DNA of 64,000 nt from Nonomuraea soli (GCF_013761175.1 NZ_JACDUR010000004.1:248001-312000), one strand, 5' to 3'; positions 17,792 to 26,769 are shown, numbered from the stretch's first letter. Numbers and translations: made by a program. The notes: generated by a model from the sequence alone, not told the origin.

Positions 17792-18654
17792 CGGCCGAGC
17801 ACGAAGAAGTAGGCCGCGGCCATGATCAGCTCGGAGAGCGTGAAGACCAGCCGCGAGACGATCCCGATGGCCAGCGCGGCGGGCACGCTCCCCAGCGCGA
17901 CCCACAGCGCTCCCTCTCGCACGCCGATGCCCGAGGGGATGAAGAAGGCCAGCAGCCCGGTCGCCCAGGCGAAGGCGAAGGCGCCGGTCGACAGCAGGTA
18001 GGCTCCGCCGCCGAGAAGATGGACGTGCAGGCCCCAGCAGGCCCAGCCCAGCGCGGTCCAGCCGACCGCGACGAGCAGCGCCCGGCCGGGCAGGACACTC
18101 TCCAGCGGCTCCTTGCGGGCCAGCCGCAGGGCCAGGTTGAGGCCCCACGTCAGCACGCGGGGATGCAGGCAGACGATGATCACCGGGATCAGCAGCATGA
18201 GCCAGCGCGCCTCGGCGAAGGCCTGCTGGGCGGTGGCGGCCGCGATCGTCAGCGCCACGCCCAGGTTGATCACGAGCCCGAGCGAGATGACGGCGAAGGT
18301 GCGGCGGGGCGGGCTGCCGTGTCTGGTGCCCAGCTCCATCATGGCCGCGTAGGCCCACACGGTGCCGGGGATGTACTTGCCCAGCTGCCCCACGAACATG
18401 ATCCGCCCGGCGACACCGACCCGCATCGGCGTGCCCAGCCCGGCCATGATGCGGCGCCAGGCCATCAGCATGCACTGCTGCCCGGCGAGCACGGCGCCGA
18501 GCGCCGCCACGACGGACCACACCGACATGTCGGCCAGGGCCTTGCTGGTGTCGTCCCAGTTCGCGGCCACGCTCCACCCGAGGAAGGCCAGGGCGACCAG
18601 GGCGAGCAGGACCCTGACCCACGGGGAGGTGCGCAGCCGGGTGAGCATCCGCAC
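17692..18654 (-). CDS. UPF0104/LPG-synthetase-like membrane protein (flippase-like)
   Basis: A 320-residue protein with seven or eight helices, showing the GQLGKYIPGTVWAY motif near 88-102 and FIPSGIGVREGALWVAL near 240 that mark the YbhN/UPF0104 family. Relatives include the membrane part of lysyl-phosphatidylglycerol synthase and are suspected lipid or lipid-linked-glycan translocases. The last 33 residues, Ser/Thr-rich and lacking a helix, are encoded opposite the GT4 gene. It has a paralogue at 21618 in the same cluster. Confidence 0.82.
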   Translation of the reverse strand: MRMLTRLRTSPWVRVLLALVALAFLGWSVAANWDDTSKALADMSVWSVVAALGAVLAGQQCMLMAWRRIMAGLGTPMRVGVAGRIMFVGQLGKYIPGTVWAYAAMMELGTRHGSPPRRTFAVISLGLVINLGVALTIAAATAQQAFAEARWLMLLIPVIIVCLHPRVLTWGLNLALRLARKEPLESVLPGRALLVAVGWTALGWACWGLHVHLLGGGAYLLSTGAFAFAWATGLLAFFIPSGIGVREGALWVALGSVPAALAIGIVSRLVFTLSELIMAAAYFFVLGRQRSSSTSTYDDQNGSGSTALTPDRSSSGTPGS

Positions 18655-18657
18655 AGC

Positions 18658-19713
18658 CTAACCCTGTGATCTCAGGTAGAGCCAGGCTCCGGTCCCGATG
18701 ACGGCCAGCGCCGCCAGCACCGCGAAGGCGATCTTGAGAGCGCTGTAGGGCCGGTCGCCGTCGACCTCGCCGCTCATGCCGTTGATCAGCACCTGGTAGG
18801 TCGTGCCGCCGAACAGGTAGCAGCCGATCCACACCGGCAGTAGGAGCAGCTTGAAGTAGCGGCTGGAGTAGTCGGTCGTGACCGAGTGCACCCGCTGCAC
18901 GTCGCCGCCGATGTCGTGTCGCACGTCCTGCTCGATGACCTCGGCCATCTCCTGCTTGGCCAGCTCCAGCCCGGCCTGCGGCTCGATGTCGTAGCGCAGG
19001 CTGTGGTGCCCGGTGACGAAGCGGGTGTCGAAGGCGGTGGCCCGCTCCAGCGGCCACGGCTCCAGCTTGCCGAGCCGTTCCTTGGTGGCGTGGGTGGTCG
19101 CGGGCACGAGCACGTCGTCGAAGCCGCGCGCCACGGTGCCGCTGGCGGGGTACCAGCGGGTCTTGCGCACCCGCCGGGTGCGGCTCTTGCCCTCGGAGTC
19201 GGTGTAGCTCTCGCTTTCCCAGTAGTGCTCGCCGCGCTGGCCGGTGTAATCGGAGACGGTGTGGGCGTCGAAGGTCCAGTGCGGCAGGTAGGTCGACTTC
19301 ATCGACTCGGCCTCGGTGACCTTCTTGAGCCGGTTCGGGGCGAACCAGCGGGTGCGCACCCACGAGCGCAGCGCGTCGCGGGCGCCCGCGCGGTCCAGCG
19401 CGAACGGCAGCACCGCCTCGGGGGCGATCTGGTCGCCCGAGCCGACGTCGGCGATCAGCGGGCCGCCGCAGAACTGGCAGAGCTTGGAGATCGCGTCGCT
19501 CTCGGTGCGCGCCTGGCAGCCGGGGCAGACCAGCCGGTTGGGCGCGAGCGCCACGACCCGCGGCTTGGCCAGGAACGCGTCGTAGGAGTGCTCGGCGATC
19601 GTGCGCTCGGCCGGGTCGATACGCTGCTCGTGACCGCAGTACGGGCAGCGCAGCAGCGTGGTGCCCGGCGCGAACTCCACGCCGGCGCCGCAGCCGTCAC
19701 AGGGGGACATCAT
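18658..19713 (-). CDS. TFIIB-type zinc-ribbon membrane protein
   Basis: A 351-residue protein. It has two zinc ribbons at the N-terminus, CDGCG with CPYCG (about 5-25) and CPGCQ with CQFCG (about 62-83). A long soluble region rich in aromatic and charged residues follows, and two C-terminal helices (about 282-300 and 325-345). The layout matches the large zinc-ribbon partner of SPFH proteins, seen with Bacillus YdjI. The start is set by the overlap of ATG (19713) with the stop of the SPFH gene. The function is not established; a stress-induced membrane-domain role is inferred from the partner. Confidence 0.75.
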   Translation of the reverse strand: MMSPCDGCGAGVEFAPGTTLLRCPYCGHEQRIDPAERTIAEHSYDAFLAKPRVVALAPNRLVCPGCQARTESDAISKLCQFCGGPLIADVGSGDQIAPEAVLPFALDRAGARDALRSWVRTRWFAPNRLKKVTEAESMKSTYLPHWTFDAHTVSDYTGQRGEHYWESESYTDSEGKSRTRRVRKTRWYPASGTVARGFDDVLVPATTHATKERLGKLEPWPLERATAFDTRFVTGHHSLRYDIEPQAGLELAKQEMAEVIEQDVRHDIGGDVQRVHSVTTDYSSRYFKLLLLPVWIGCYLFGGTTYQVLINGMSGEVDGDRPYSALKIAFAVLAALAVIGTGAWLYLRSQG

Positions 19714-20723
19714 GCTCCAGGCAGTGGGGGCGGGGTGAGCCCGAGCTCGGGCACCTGGCTCGCCGGCAGCCACTGGGGCATGCCGGCTTTCCAGACGAGG
19801 GTGTCGGGGGTGAGCGCGGGCAGCGCGTCGCGGGTGAACGGGCCGAGCTGCTGCCCGTCGCGGCCGACGAACCACTGCTCCTGGGGGAGCGCGGGAGGAC
19901 GGTTGACCATCTGCTGGGCGGCGGCGATCCCCATGCCGAGGCCGACACCCTCGCTCACGGCGCCGGCCGTGCCCAGGGCGTTGGCGGTCTGGTACTGGGT
20001 GTAGCGGCCCAGGTCGCCGAGCACGCCCATTGACGCCCGCTTGTCGAGGGCGGCCTCCACGTCCGGCGGGAAGGAGACGTTGGCGATGAACAGCGCGGGA
20101 ACGCTGACGCCCACGGCCGCGAGCTGCTCGCCGACCGTACGGCCCAGCAGCTCGCCCAGCTCGCTCTGCCGTACGGCCAGGTCGAGCGCGGGCACCCCGG
20201 CGAGGGCCGCGGCGATGCGGCTGACGATCTGGCCGCGCAGGAAGCCCTCGACCTCCTCGGTGCGGAAGCGGGCGTCGGTTCCGGCCAGCTCGGCGAGGAA
20301 CCTCGCGGGGTCGGTGACGCGGGCGGAGTAGGAGCCGAAGGCGCGCAGCCGTACCGGGCCGAACTCCGGGTCCCGCACCATGATGGGGTTCTGGGTGCCC
20401 CACTTGAGATCGGTGAACTGCCGGGTGCTGACGAAGTAGACCTCGGCCTTGAAGGGCGAGTCGAAGCCGTGCTTCCAGCCCTGGAGCGTCGACAGGATCG
20501 GCAGGTTGCGGGTGGCCAGGGTGTGCGTGCCGGGCGGGAAGACGTCGGCGACACGGCCCTCGTTGACGAAGACGGCCGTCTGCGATTCGCGCACGACGAG
20601 CTGTGCGCCGTTCTTGATCTCGTTGTCGTGGCGAGGGAAGCGCCACACGATCGTGTCGCGGCTGTCGTCGAGCCACTCGATGATGTCGATGAACTCGCCG
20701 CGGATGCTGTCCCAAAGTCCCAC
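19710..20723 (-). CDS. SPFH-domain protein (YdjI/virion-core type) with C-terminal GYF_2 domain
   Basis: A 337-residue protein starting at a GTG preceded by AAGGGGG about 6 bases away. Residues 1-250 form the SPFH domain: MGLWDSIRGEFIDIIEWLDD, then TIVWRFP and VYFVSTRQFTDLKWGT. A short Met/Gly-rich helix follows. Residues 290-330 form a GYF_2/DUF4339 module (WFVGRDGQQLGPF, VWKAGMPQW). There is no transmembrane helix, as is usual for this subgroup, which is thought to bind membranes peripherally. It is translationally coupled to the zinc-ribbon protein downstream. Confidence 0.85.
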   Translation of the reverse strand: MGLWDSIRGEFIDIIEWLDDSRDTIVWRFPRHDNEIKNGAQLVVRESQTAVFVNEGRVADVFPPGTHTLATRNLPILSTLQGWKHGFDSPFKAEVYFVSTRQFTDLKWGTQNPIMVRDPEFGPVRLRAFGSYSARVTDPARFLAELAGTDARFRTEEVEGFLRGQIVSRIAAALAGVPALDLAVRQSELGELLGRTVGEQLAAVGVSVPALFIANVSFPPDVEAALDKRASMGVLGDLGRYTQYQTANALGTAGAVSEGVGLGMGIAAAQQMVNRPPALPQEQWFVGRDGQQLGPFTRDALPALTPDTLVWKAGMPQWLPASQVPELGLTPPPLPGA

Positions 20724-20811
20724 TAAATCCCCCTTTGTCGTGAGACCGGAAAGCCTAGTGCTCCTGGATTGATGACGGATTGACACAGCCGCACGGGTAC
20801 TGTGGGGCAGC

Positions 20812-21621
20812 GTGGCAAGGCAAAAGCAGCTCGAATACTCCGAGTTCCAGGGCGCGATGCTCGACGAGGGCAAGCGCCGCAGGAAGGCCGCCAAGATCAT
20901 CGCGGTGCTGGAGCACTTCCGCGGACCGCTCGGCGGGCTGACCGTGGGCGACGTCGGCTGCTCGGCGGGATTCATCGCCGACGAGCTGTCGAAGGTCTCC
21001 GGCCACACCTTCGGCGTCGACATCGACGTCCCCGGCCTGCGCAGGGCCGCCGACCGTTTCGGCGCCACCGTGGCGTTCGTCTGCGGTGACGGCACCGCGC
21101 TGCCCTTCCCCGACAACTCGGTCGACGTGCTGGTCTTCAACCACATCTACGAGCACGTCGTCGACCCCGACGCGGTCGTGGCCGACATGCACCGGGTGCT
21201 GAAGGACGACGGGGTGCTCTACCTCGGGCTGGGCAACAAGCTCGGCATCATGGAGCCCCACTACAAGCTGCCGTTCCTGTCGTACCTTCCCGAGAAGGCG
21301 GCCGACCGCTACGTGCGGGCCTTCGGCCGGGCCGACCACTACTACGAGCGGTTCCGCACCCGGCGCGGGCTGCGCCGCATGCTGCGCGCCTTCCACGTGT
21401 GGGACTACACCTTCCCCGTGCTGGCCACCCCGCAGAGCTTCGCCGGGGGCGAGCTGTTCCCCGGCGCCGTCGGCCGGGCGGCGCAGGCCGTGCTGGCCCG
21501 CGCGCCGCGGGCGGCGCTGCGGCTGGTCCTGCCCCTGGTGCCCACCTACATCTGGGTCGCCACCAAACGCCCGGCACGTCCCGCCGGGGCCGCGCTGCCC
21601 CAGCCTCCGCAGCCGCTGTGA
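20812..21621 (+). CDS. Class I SAM-dependent methyltransferase
   Basis: A 269-residue protein with a GTG start. The Rossmann motifs are clear: VGDVGCSAGF near 45-54 binds SAM, GVDIDVPGL follows at strand 2, CGDGTALPFPDNSVDVLVFN is motif II-III and VLKDDGVLYLGL is motif post-III. The HIYEHV stretch resembles UbiE/type 11 methyltransferases. The C-terminus has extra hydrophobic segments and a Pro-rich tail. It is coupled by GTGA to a flippase-like gene, so a membrane-linked saccharide or lipid is a plausible substrate, but that is inference. Confidence 0.85.
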   Translation: MARQKQLEYSEFQGAMLDEGKRRRKAAKIIAVLEHFRGPLGGLTVGDVGCSAGFIADELSKVSGHTFGVDIDVPGLRRAADRFGATVAFVCGDGTALPFPDNSVDVLVFNHIYEHVVDPDAVVADMHRVLKDDGVLYLGLGNKLGIMEPHYKLPFLSYLPEKAADRYVRAFGRADHYYERFRTRRGLRRMLRAFHVWDYTFPVLATPQSFAGGELFPGAVGRAAQAVLARAPRAALRLVLPLVPTYIWVATKRPARPAGAALPQPPQPL

Positions 21622-22472
21622 AGAAGATCGTCAGGATCGCCTTCCTGGCGGTCGCTCTGGGATTCGGCGCGTGGGCGATCTACCGGCAGTGGGACGAGGT
21701 CGTCGCGGGCTTCGCACGCCTGTCGTGGCCGATGGTGGCGCTGTCGCTCGTCGCGGTGGTGGCCGCGCTGCTCGGCGCCATGCTCACCTGGCGCAGCCTC
21801 CTGAACGACCTCGGCTCCCGCCTGTCGTTCCGCGACGGCGCGAAGGTCTTCTTCGTGGGCCAGCTCGGCAAGTACATCCCCGGCGCGCTCTGGCCGGTCA
21901 TCGCGCAGATGGAGATGGGCAAGGACCTGGGCGTGCCGCGCTCGCGCAGCGCCGCCGCCTTCTTCCTGATGATGCCCATCCAGCTCGCCACGGGGCTGCT
22001 CGTCACCCTGGCGACACTCGGCTGGAGCAGCTACGGCTGGGTGCTGCTGGCCATCCCGGTGCTGCTGGTGCTGCTGGAGCCGAAGGTGATCAACTACGTG
22101 ATCTCCTTCGTGCTGCGCAAGCTCAAGCGCGAGCCGCTGGAGCACCCCCTGTCGCGCAAGGGCATGCTGACCGCGCTCGGCTGGGCGCTGACGGGCTGGC
22201 TCGCGTACGGCCTGCACCTGTACTTCGTCGTGGGCAGCGACCTGATCTTCTGCATCGGCGCCTTCGCCCTGTCGTGGTGTCTCGGGATCCTCACCTTCGT
22301 CGTACCCGCCGGGGCGGGAGTGCGCGAGATCGCCATGGTCGCCGTGCTCGCGCCGCTGCTCCCGCAGGGTGACGCCATCGCCGTGGCGCTGGTCTCGCGC
22401 ATCGTCATCATCGCCGGCGACGCCCTCTGCGCCGGGCTCGCGGGCCTGACCGCCAAGCGCGCGGGTGTGTGA
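21618..22472 (+). CDS. UPF0104/LPG-synthetase-like membrane protein (flippase-like)
   Basis: A 284-residue protein with seven or eight helices and the same markers as the gene at 17692: GQLGKYIPGALWPVIAQ near 88-104 and FVVPAGAGVREIAMVAVL near 227. The two are probably paralogues serving two steps, or two polymers, of one envelope pathway. The GTG start overlaps the stop of the methyltransferase gene, which makes the start secure. Confidence 0.85.
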   Translation: MKKIVRIAFLAVALGFGAWAIYRQWDEVVAGFARLSWPMVALSLVAVVAALLGAMLTWRSLLNDLGSRLSFRDGAKVFFVGQLGKYIPGALWPVIAQMEMGKDLGVPRSRSAAAFFLMMPIQLATGLLVTLATLGWSSYGWVLLAIPVLLVLLEPKVINYVISFVLRKLKREPLEHPLSRKGMLTALGWALTGWLAYGLHLYFVVGSDLIFCIGAFALSWCLGILTFVVPAGAGVREIAMVAVLAPLLPQGDAIAVALVSRIVIIAGDALCAGLAGLTAKRAGV

Positions 22473-22543
22473 TACATGCCACAAGGCGGCGCCGCGGATT
22501 AGGGTAAAGGGGATGCAAGGTCTTGAGGGGAGAGATCTGCGTG

Positions 22544-23662
22544 ATGCCTCGGGTGCTCATCGACGCGGCAGCGGTCCCCGCCGACCGCGGTGCTCTGATC
22601 CGCTACGTCGACGGCCTGACAGGAGCGCTCCATCGGGCCGGCGCCGACCTGATCATCGTCTGCCAGCGCGCGGACGCCGACCGTTACTCCCGGCTCGCTC
22701 CATCCGCGAGGGTGATCCCCGGGCCGCCGTCGATCACCAACCGGTCCACCAGGCTCACCTGGGAGCAGACCAGCCTGCCCGTGCTCGCCCAGCAGGCGGG
22801 CGCCCAGGTGATCCACGCGCCCTACTACTCCATGCCGATGCGCTCGGGGCTCCCGACCGTGGTCACCGTGCACGACGTGACATGGTTCACCGACCCGAGC
22901 AGGCACGGCCTGGAGAAGGCCTCCTACATCCGCTCGGCCACCCGCACCGCCGCGCGCCGCGCCAACCGGGTGATCGTGCCCTCCAAGGCCACCCGCGACG
23001 AGCTCATCCGTGTCCTGGCCGCCGACCCCACCCGCATCGACGTCGCCTACCACGGCGTCGACCAGGCGATCTTCCATCCTCCCTCGGAGGCGGAGATCAA
23101 GCGGGCCACCAACCGCTGCGGGCTGCACGGCCGGCCGTACGTGGCCTTCCTCGGCGCGCTGGAGCCGCGTAAGAACGTTCCCAACCTGATCCGTGGGTTC
23201 GCCCGGGCGGTGGAGGGCATGACCGACCCGCCCGCGCTGGTGATCGGCGGAGGCGTGCACGAGGAGGACGTCGACGCCGCCTGCCGCGAGCTGGCCGCGA
23301 CGGTCCGCGTCGTGCGGCCCGGCTACCTGTCGAACGGCGAGATCTGCGGCTTCCTCGGCGGCGCCCAGGTGGTGGCCTTCCCGTCGATGGGCGAGGGCTT
23401 CGGCCTGCCGGTGCTGGAGGCGATGGCCTGCGGCGCCCCCGTGCTCACCACCCACCGCACCTCCCTGCCCGAGGTCGGCGGTGACGCGGTCGCCTACACC
23501 GAACCCGACGCCGCCGCCATCGCCGTGGCCCTGCGCCAGCTGCTCGACGCCCCGGAACGCCTGGCCCAGCTGAGCGCGGCGGGCCTGGCCAGAGCGCGCG
23601 AGTTCACCTGGGACGCTTCGGCCGAAGCACATCTCGGCGCCTATCTACGCGCCGTCGAATAG
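22544..23662 (+). CDS. Family 4 glycosyltransferase (GT1-like mannosyltransferase)
   Basis: A 372-residue GT-B enzyme beginning MPRVLIDAAAVP. VVTVHDVTWF, VIVPSKATRDEL, AFLGALEPRKNVPNLI and the donor motif GEGFGLPVLEAMACGAPV are all present, the last being the E-x7-E signature of GT4 mannosyltransferase-like enzymes. GGGGAG lies 8 bases before a GTG at 22541 and 11 before the ATG at 22544, so either could serve. It is followed after 13 bases by a mannose-1-phosphate guanylyltransferase-like gene, which fits GDP-mannose as donor. Confidence 0.88.
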   Translation: MPRVLIDAAAVPADRGALIRYVDGLTGALHRAGADLIIVCQRADADRYSRLAPSARVIPGPPSITNRSTRLTWEQTSLPVLAQQAGAQVIHAPYYSMPMRSGLPTVVTVHDVTWFTDPSRHGLEKASYIRSATRTAARRANRVIVPSKATRDELIRVLAADPTRIDVAYHGVDQAIFHPPSEAEIKRATNRCGLHGRPYVAFLGALEPRKNVPNLIRGFARAVEGMTDPPALVIGGGVHEEDVDAACRELAATVRVVRPGYLSNGEICGFLGGAQVVAFPSMGEGFGLPVLEAMACGAPVLTTHRTSLPEVGGDAVAYTEPDAAAIAVALRQLLDAPERLAQLSAAGLARAREFTWDASAEAHLGAYLRAVE

Positions 23663-23675
23663 ACTCCCCCAGGTG

Positions 23676-24767
23676 ATGGAGCACTCTTTGCCGAACCTGG
23701 AGGCGGTCCTCCTTGTCGGAGGGCTCGGGACGCGCCTGCGGCCCCTCACCCTCGACTCGCCCAAGCACCTGCTGCCGACAGCCGGGGTGCCGTTCCTGGC
23801 ACACCAGCTGGCCCAGGCGCGCTCGTTCGGCGTCCGTCGCATCGTCTTCGCCACCTCCTACAAGGCCTCGATGTTCGAGCCCGTCTTCGGAGACGGCTCC
23901 GCGCTCGGGCTGGAGCTCGTCTACATGGAGGAGGAGAGCCCGCTGGGCACCGGCGGCGCGATCCGCAACGCCGCGGACGCCCTGACGTGCGCCGACGACG
24001 CTCCGGTGCTCATCCTGAACGGCGACATCCTCTCCGGGCACGACGTCGGCGCCCAGGTGCGTGAGCACGTCTCGCGGCAGGCCGCCGTCACCCTGCACCT
24101 CACCGAGGTCGACGACCCGACCCGCTTCGGGTGCGTCCCCACCGACTCCACCGGCCGGGTCACCGCCTTCCTGGAGAAGACGCCCAACCCCGTCACCAAC
24201 CGCATCAACGCCGGGTGCTACGTGTTCACCCGCTCGGTCATCGACACCATCCCCGCCGGTGAGGTCGTCTCCGTCGAGCGGCAGACCTTCCCCGGGCTGA
24301 TCGAGTCGGGCGCGCTGGTGCTCGGCTACGCCGACCAGGCCTACTGGCTCGACGTGGGCACGCCCGCCGCGTTCGTACGCGGCTCCGCCGACCTCGTCCT
24401 CGGCAGGCTCTCCTCACCGGCCCTGCCGGGGCCGGTCGGAGAGTCGCTGCTGCTGCCGGGCGCCGACGTCTCGGCCGAGGCCAAGGTCGACGGCGGCACG
24501 ACCGTCGCCGCGGGCGCGGTCGTCGAGGCCGGCGCCACCGTCACCGGCAGCGTGCTGCTGGAGGGCAGCGTGGTGGCCTCGGGGGCGACCGTCGTCGACT
24601 CCGTCGTGGGCAAGGGCGCCCGCGTCCGCTCCGGCGCCTCGGTGCGCGACGCCGTGGTGGGCGACAGATCCGTCATCGGGGCGGGCAACGAACTCCAGGC
24701 CGGGATCCGCATCTGGCCCGACGTCACCCTGAGCGACTGCTCCGTGCGCTGGTCGAGCGACATCTGA
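23676..24767 (+). CDS. Nucleotidyltransferase, mannose-1-phosphate guanylyltransferase-like
   Basis: A 363-residue enzyme in two parts. The N-terminal domain (about 1-230) has VLLVGGLGTRLRPLT, PKHLLP, ESPLGTGGAIRNA, LILNGDIL and INAGCYVF, the standard sugar-phosphate nucleotidyltransferase motifs. Residues 255-345 form a left-handed beta-helix of hexapeptide repeats (AKVDGGTTVAAGAVVEAGAT and similar). This layout is that of GDP-mannose pyrophosphorylases of the ManC/GMPP type. ManB in this window could supply its substrate. GTG at 23673 is an alternative start. Confidence 0.82.
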   Translation: MEHSLPNLEAVLLVGGLGTRLRPLTLDSPKHLLPTAGVPFLAHQLAQARSFGVRRIVFATSYKASMFEPVFGDGSALGLELVYMEEESPLGTGGAIRNAADALTCADDAPVLILNGDILSGHDVGAQVREHVSRQAAVTLHLTEVDDPTRFGCVPTDSTGRVTAFLEKTPNPVTNRINAGCYVFTRSVIDTIPAGEVVSVERQTFPGLIESGALVLGYADQAYWLDVGTPAAFVRGSADLVLGRLSSPALPGPVGESLLLPGADVSAEAKVDGGTTVAAGAVVEAGATVTGSVLLEGSVVASGATVVDSVVGKGARVRSGASVRDAVVGDRSVIGAGNELQAGIRIWPDVTLSDCSVRWSSDI

Positions 24768-24784
24768 CGATAAAGTCACCCCCT

Positions 24785-25111
24785 ATGCAGATCATCAAGG
24801 GCGCAGGGGAATGGGCTCAACCGGAAGCGAGTGACTGGGTCGAGCACCTCAAGGTGCCCGACCTGTCGATCGGCACGTACTGCATTCCCGTGGGCGGCGT
24901 CGACAAGCAGAGCCCGCACACCGAGGACGAGATCTACGTGGTGACCACCGGCCGGGCCCGGATCGTGACCCCGACCGGGGAGGAGCAGGTCGGCCCCGGT
25001 GCGGTGATCTTCGTCCCGGCGGGTGAGGAGCACCGTTTCGTCGACATCACCGAGAACCTGACCCTCCTGGTCGTGTTCGGCCCCGCGTACGGCTCGCGGG
25101 CCGGACGCTGA
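24785..25111 (+). CDS. Small cupin-domain protein
   Basis: A 108-residue single-domain cupin. Motif 1 appears as SPHTEDEIYVVTTGRARI near 42-59, with His and two acidic residues that could bind metal. Motif 2 is PAGEEHRFVDI near 79-89. Such small cupins are metal-binding sugar isomerases, dioxygenases or sensors, and the sequence does not decide between them. The start lies 17 bases after the nucleotidyltransferase gene, so it is probably the last gene of that operon. Confidence 0.8.
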   Translation: MQIIKGAGEWAQPEASDWVEHLKVPDLSIGTYCIPVGGVDKQSPHTEDEIYVVTTGRARIVTPTGEEQVGPGAVIFVPAGEEHRFVDITENLTLLVVFGPAYGSRAGR

Positions 25112-25115
25112 GGCC

Positions 25116-25760
25116 TCAGCGGCGCACGATGTGCACATGGGTGGCCGCGGCGGTGCTGACCTGCTCGGCCACCCGGTAGGCGCTCGGCAGCGTGTCGAGG
25201 CCGTCGAAGAGCCGTTCGCCGGCGCCGACCAGGACCGGTGAGATCGCCAGCCGCATGTCGTCGACCAGCCCGGCGGCCAGGTACTGCCGGATCGTCGCCG
25301 CTCCGCCCGCCAGGTGCACGTCCTTGCCGCCCGCCGCGGCCCTGGCCAGCTCCAGCACCTCGGCGGGGGAGCCGTCCACGAAGTGGAAGGCGTTGCCGCC
25401 CTCCAGCTCGAAGCTCGGGCGCGGGTGGTGGGTCATGACGAAGACGTCGTTGTGGTAGGGCGGGTTGTCGCCCCACCAGCCGGTCCACGACAGGTCCTCC
25501 CACGGCCCGCGGGAGGCGCTGAACATGTTCCTGCCCATGATCGTGGCGCCGAAGTGGCCGACGGCGCCCCTGACCCACTTGTCGTCGGGGCTCTCCACGC
25601 CGCCTTCCAGGCCGTGGGTCTCGTGGAAGGCGCGCGTGCTGGTCATCCAGTCGTGCAGGTGGTCGGCCCCGTCGCCGAAGGGTGCGTCCTGCCGCTGGCC
25701 GACCCCGGCGGCGTAGCCGTCGAGGGAGATGGTGAAGGTGGAGACGACGAGCTTGGACAT
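25116..25760 (-). CDS. RibD C-terminal/dihydrofolate reductase-like protein
   Basis: A 214-residue protein starting MSKLVVSTFTISLDGY, the usual first strand of the family; AGGAAG precedes this ATG, so I prefer it to the Met five codons upstream. Other marks are GATIMGRNMF near 77, DVFVMTHHPR near 110 and HLAGGAATIRQYLAAGLVDD near 150. The fold reduces pterin-like or other substrates with NAD(P)H. The function of these stand-alone bacterial members is mostly unknown. It ends 5 bases from the convergent cupin gene. Confidence 0.82.
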   Translation of the reverse strand: MSKLVVSTFTISLDGYAAGVGQRQDAPFGDGADHLHDWMTSTRAFHETHGLEGGVESPDDKWVRGAVGHFGATIMGRNMFSASRGPWEDLSWTGWWGDNPPYHNDVFVMTHHPRPSFELEGGNAFHFVDGSPAEVLELARAAAGGKDVHLAGGAATIRQYLAAGLVDDMRLAISPVLVGAGERLFDGLDTLPSAYRVAEQVSTAAATHVHIVRR

Positions 25761-25847
25761 GGGGTTCTTCCTCACGGTCGAAGGTGTCTTTCACCCCTTG
25801 GTCGGAGCCGACGTCGTGTTCTCTACATCCATTACCGTGACAACGTG

Positions 25848-26741
25848 ATGGAACGGATGTGGGCGCCGGAAGGGCCGCTCGACGTGGGCGGCATCCTGGG
25901 CCCGCACCAGCACGGCGGCGGCGATCCCACCTTCCGCCGCACGCCCGACGCCGCCGTGTGGCGCACGAGCCGTACACCGCTGGGTCCTGGCACGCTGAGG
26001 ATCACCGCGGGCGGCGGCACGGTCAGGGGGCAGGCCTGGGGCCCGGGAGCGGAGTGGCTGCTCGACACCCTGCCCGCCCTGCTCGGGGCCGACGACGATC
26101 CGGCGGGGTTCGTGCTCCACCACCCCCTGCTCAAGGAGGTCGTCAGGAGGCACAGGGTGCCGCGGATCGGGCGCTCGGGCAGGGTGATGGAGGCCTTGGT
26201 GCCCGCCGTGCTGGAGCAGAAGGTCGTGGGCCAGGAGGCCTGGCGGGCGTGGCGGTGGCTGCTGCGCCGCTACGGCGAGGCGGCGCCAGGACCGGCGCCG
26301 GAGGGCATGCGGGTGGTGCCGGAGGCCGCCGTGTGGAGGCGGATCCCGGCGTGGGACTGGCACCGGTCAGGCGCGGAGGCGGTACGGGCCAGGACCATCG
26401 CGACCGCAGCCTGGCATGCCGAGAAGCTGGAGTCGGCCAAGGACAGCGCCGAGGCCGACCGCCTGCTGCGGGCGCTGCCCGGCATCGGCGTCTGGACCTC
26501 GGCCGAGGTCAGGCAACGTGCGTTCGGCGACCCCGACGCGGTGAGCGTCGGCGACTTCCACCTGGCCAAGATCGTCGGCTACGCGCTCACCGGCGAGAAG
26601 ACCGATGACGCGGGGATGATGCGGCTGCTGGAGCCGTACGAGGGTCATCGTCACCGCGCCACGATCGTCATCGGCCTGAGCGGGCTGCGGCCGCCCGCCA
26701 GGGGGCCGCGCAACTCCGTCAGGGACTATCGCGCCTTCTGA
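25848..26741 (+). CDS. HhH-GPD DNA glycosylase, AlkA/3-methyladenine type
   Basis: A 297-residue DNA-repair protein. The helix-hairpin-helix LPGIGVWTSAEV lies at about 209-220 and the catalytic Asp follows in SVGDFHLAK near 236, as in AlkA and OGG enzymes. VLEQKVVGQEAWRAWRWLL near 125 is the usual preceding helix. It should remove alkylated bases. There is no cysteine cluster, so no Fe-S domain. Starts at 25845 (GTG), 25848 or 25857 (ATG) are all possible. The stop codon lies inside the terminator-like dyad described separately. Confidence 0.85.
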   Translation: MERMWAPEGPLDVGGILGPHQHGGGDPTFRRTPDAAVWRTSRTPLGPGTLRITAGGGTVRGQAWGPGAEWLLDTLPALLGADDDPAGFVLHHPLLKEVVRRHRVPRIGRSGRVMEALVPAVLEQKVVGQEAWRAWRWLLRRYGEAAPGPAPEGMRVVPEAAVWRRIPAWDWHRSGAEAVRARTIATAAWHAEKLESAKDSAEADRLLRALPGIGVWTSAEVRQRAFGDPDAVSVGDFHLAKIVGYALTGEKTDDAGMMRLLEPYEGHRHRATIVIGLSGLRPPARGPRNSVRDYRAF

Positions 26742-26769
26742 AGCCGTGTTCGGCTCCGCGACTTCAGAA
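26736..26769. terminator. Bidirectional terminator-like inverted repeat
   Basis: TTCTGAAG (26736-26743) pairs perfectly with CTTCAGAA (26762-26769), and GCCG/CGGC can pair inside it. It sits between two convergent genes and includes the stop codon of the DNA glycosylase. There is no long T run on either strand, so strength is uncertain. Confidence 0.55.
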
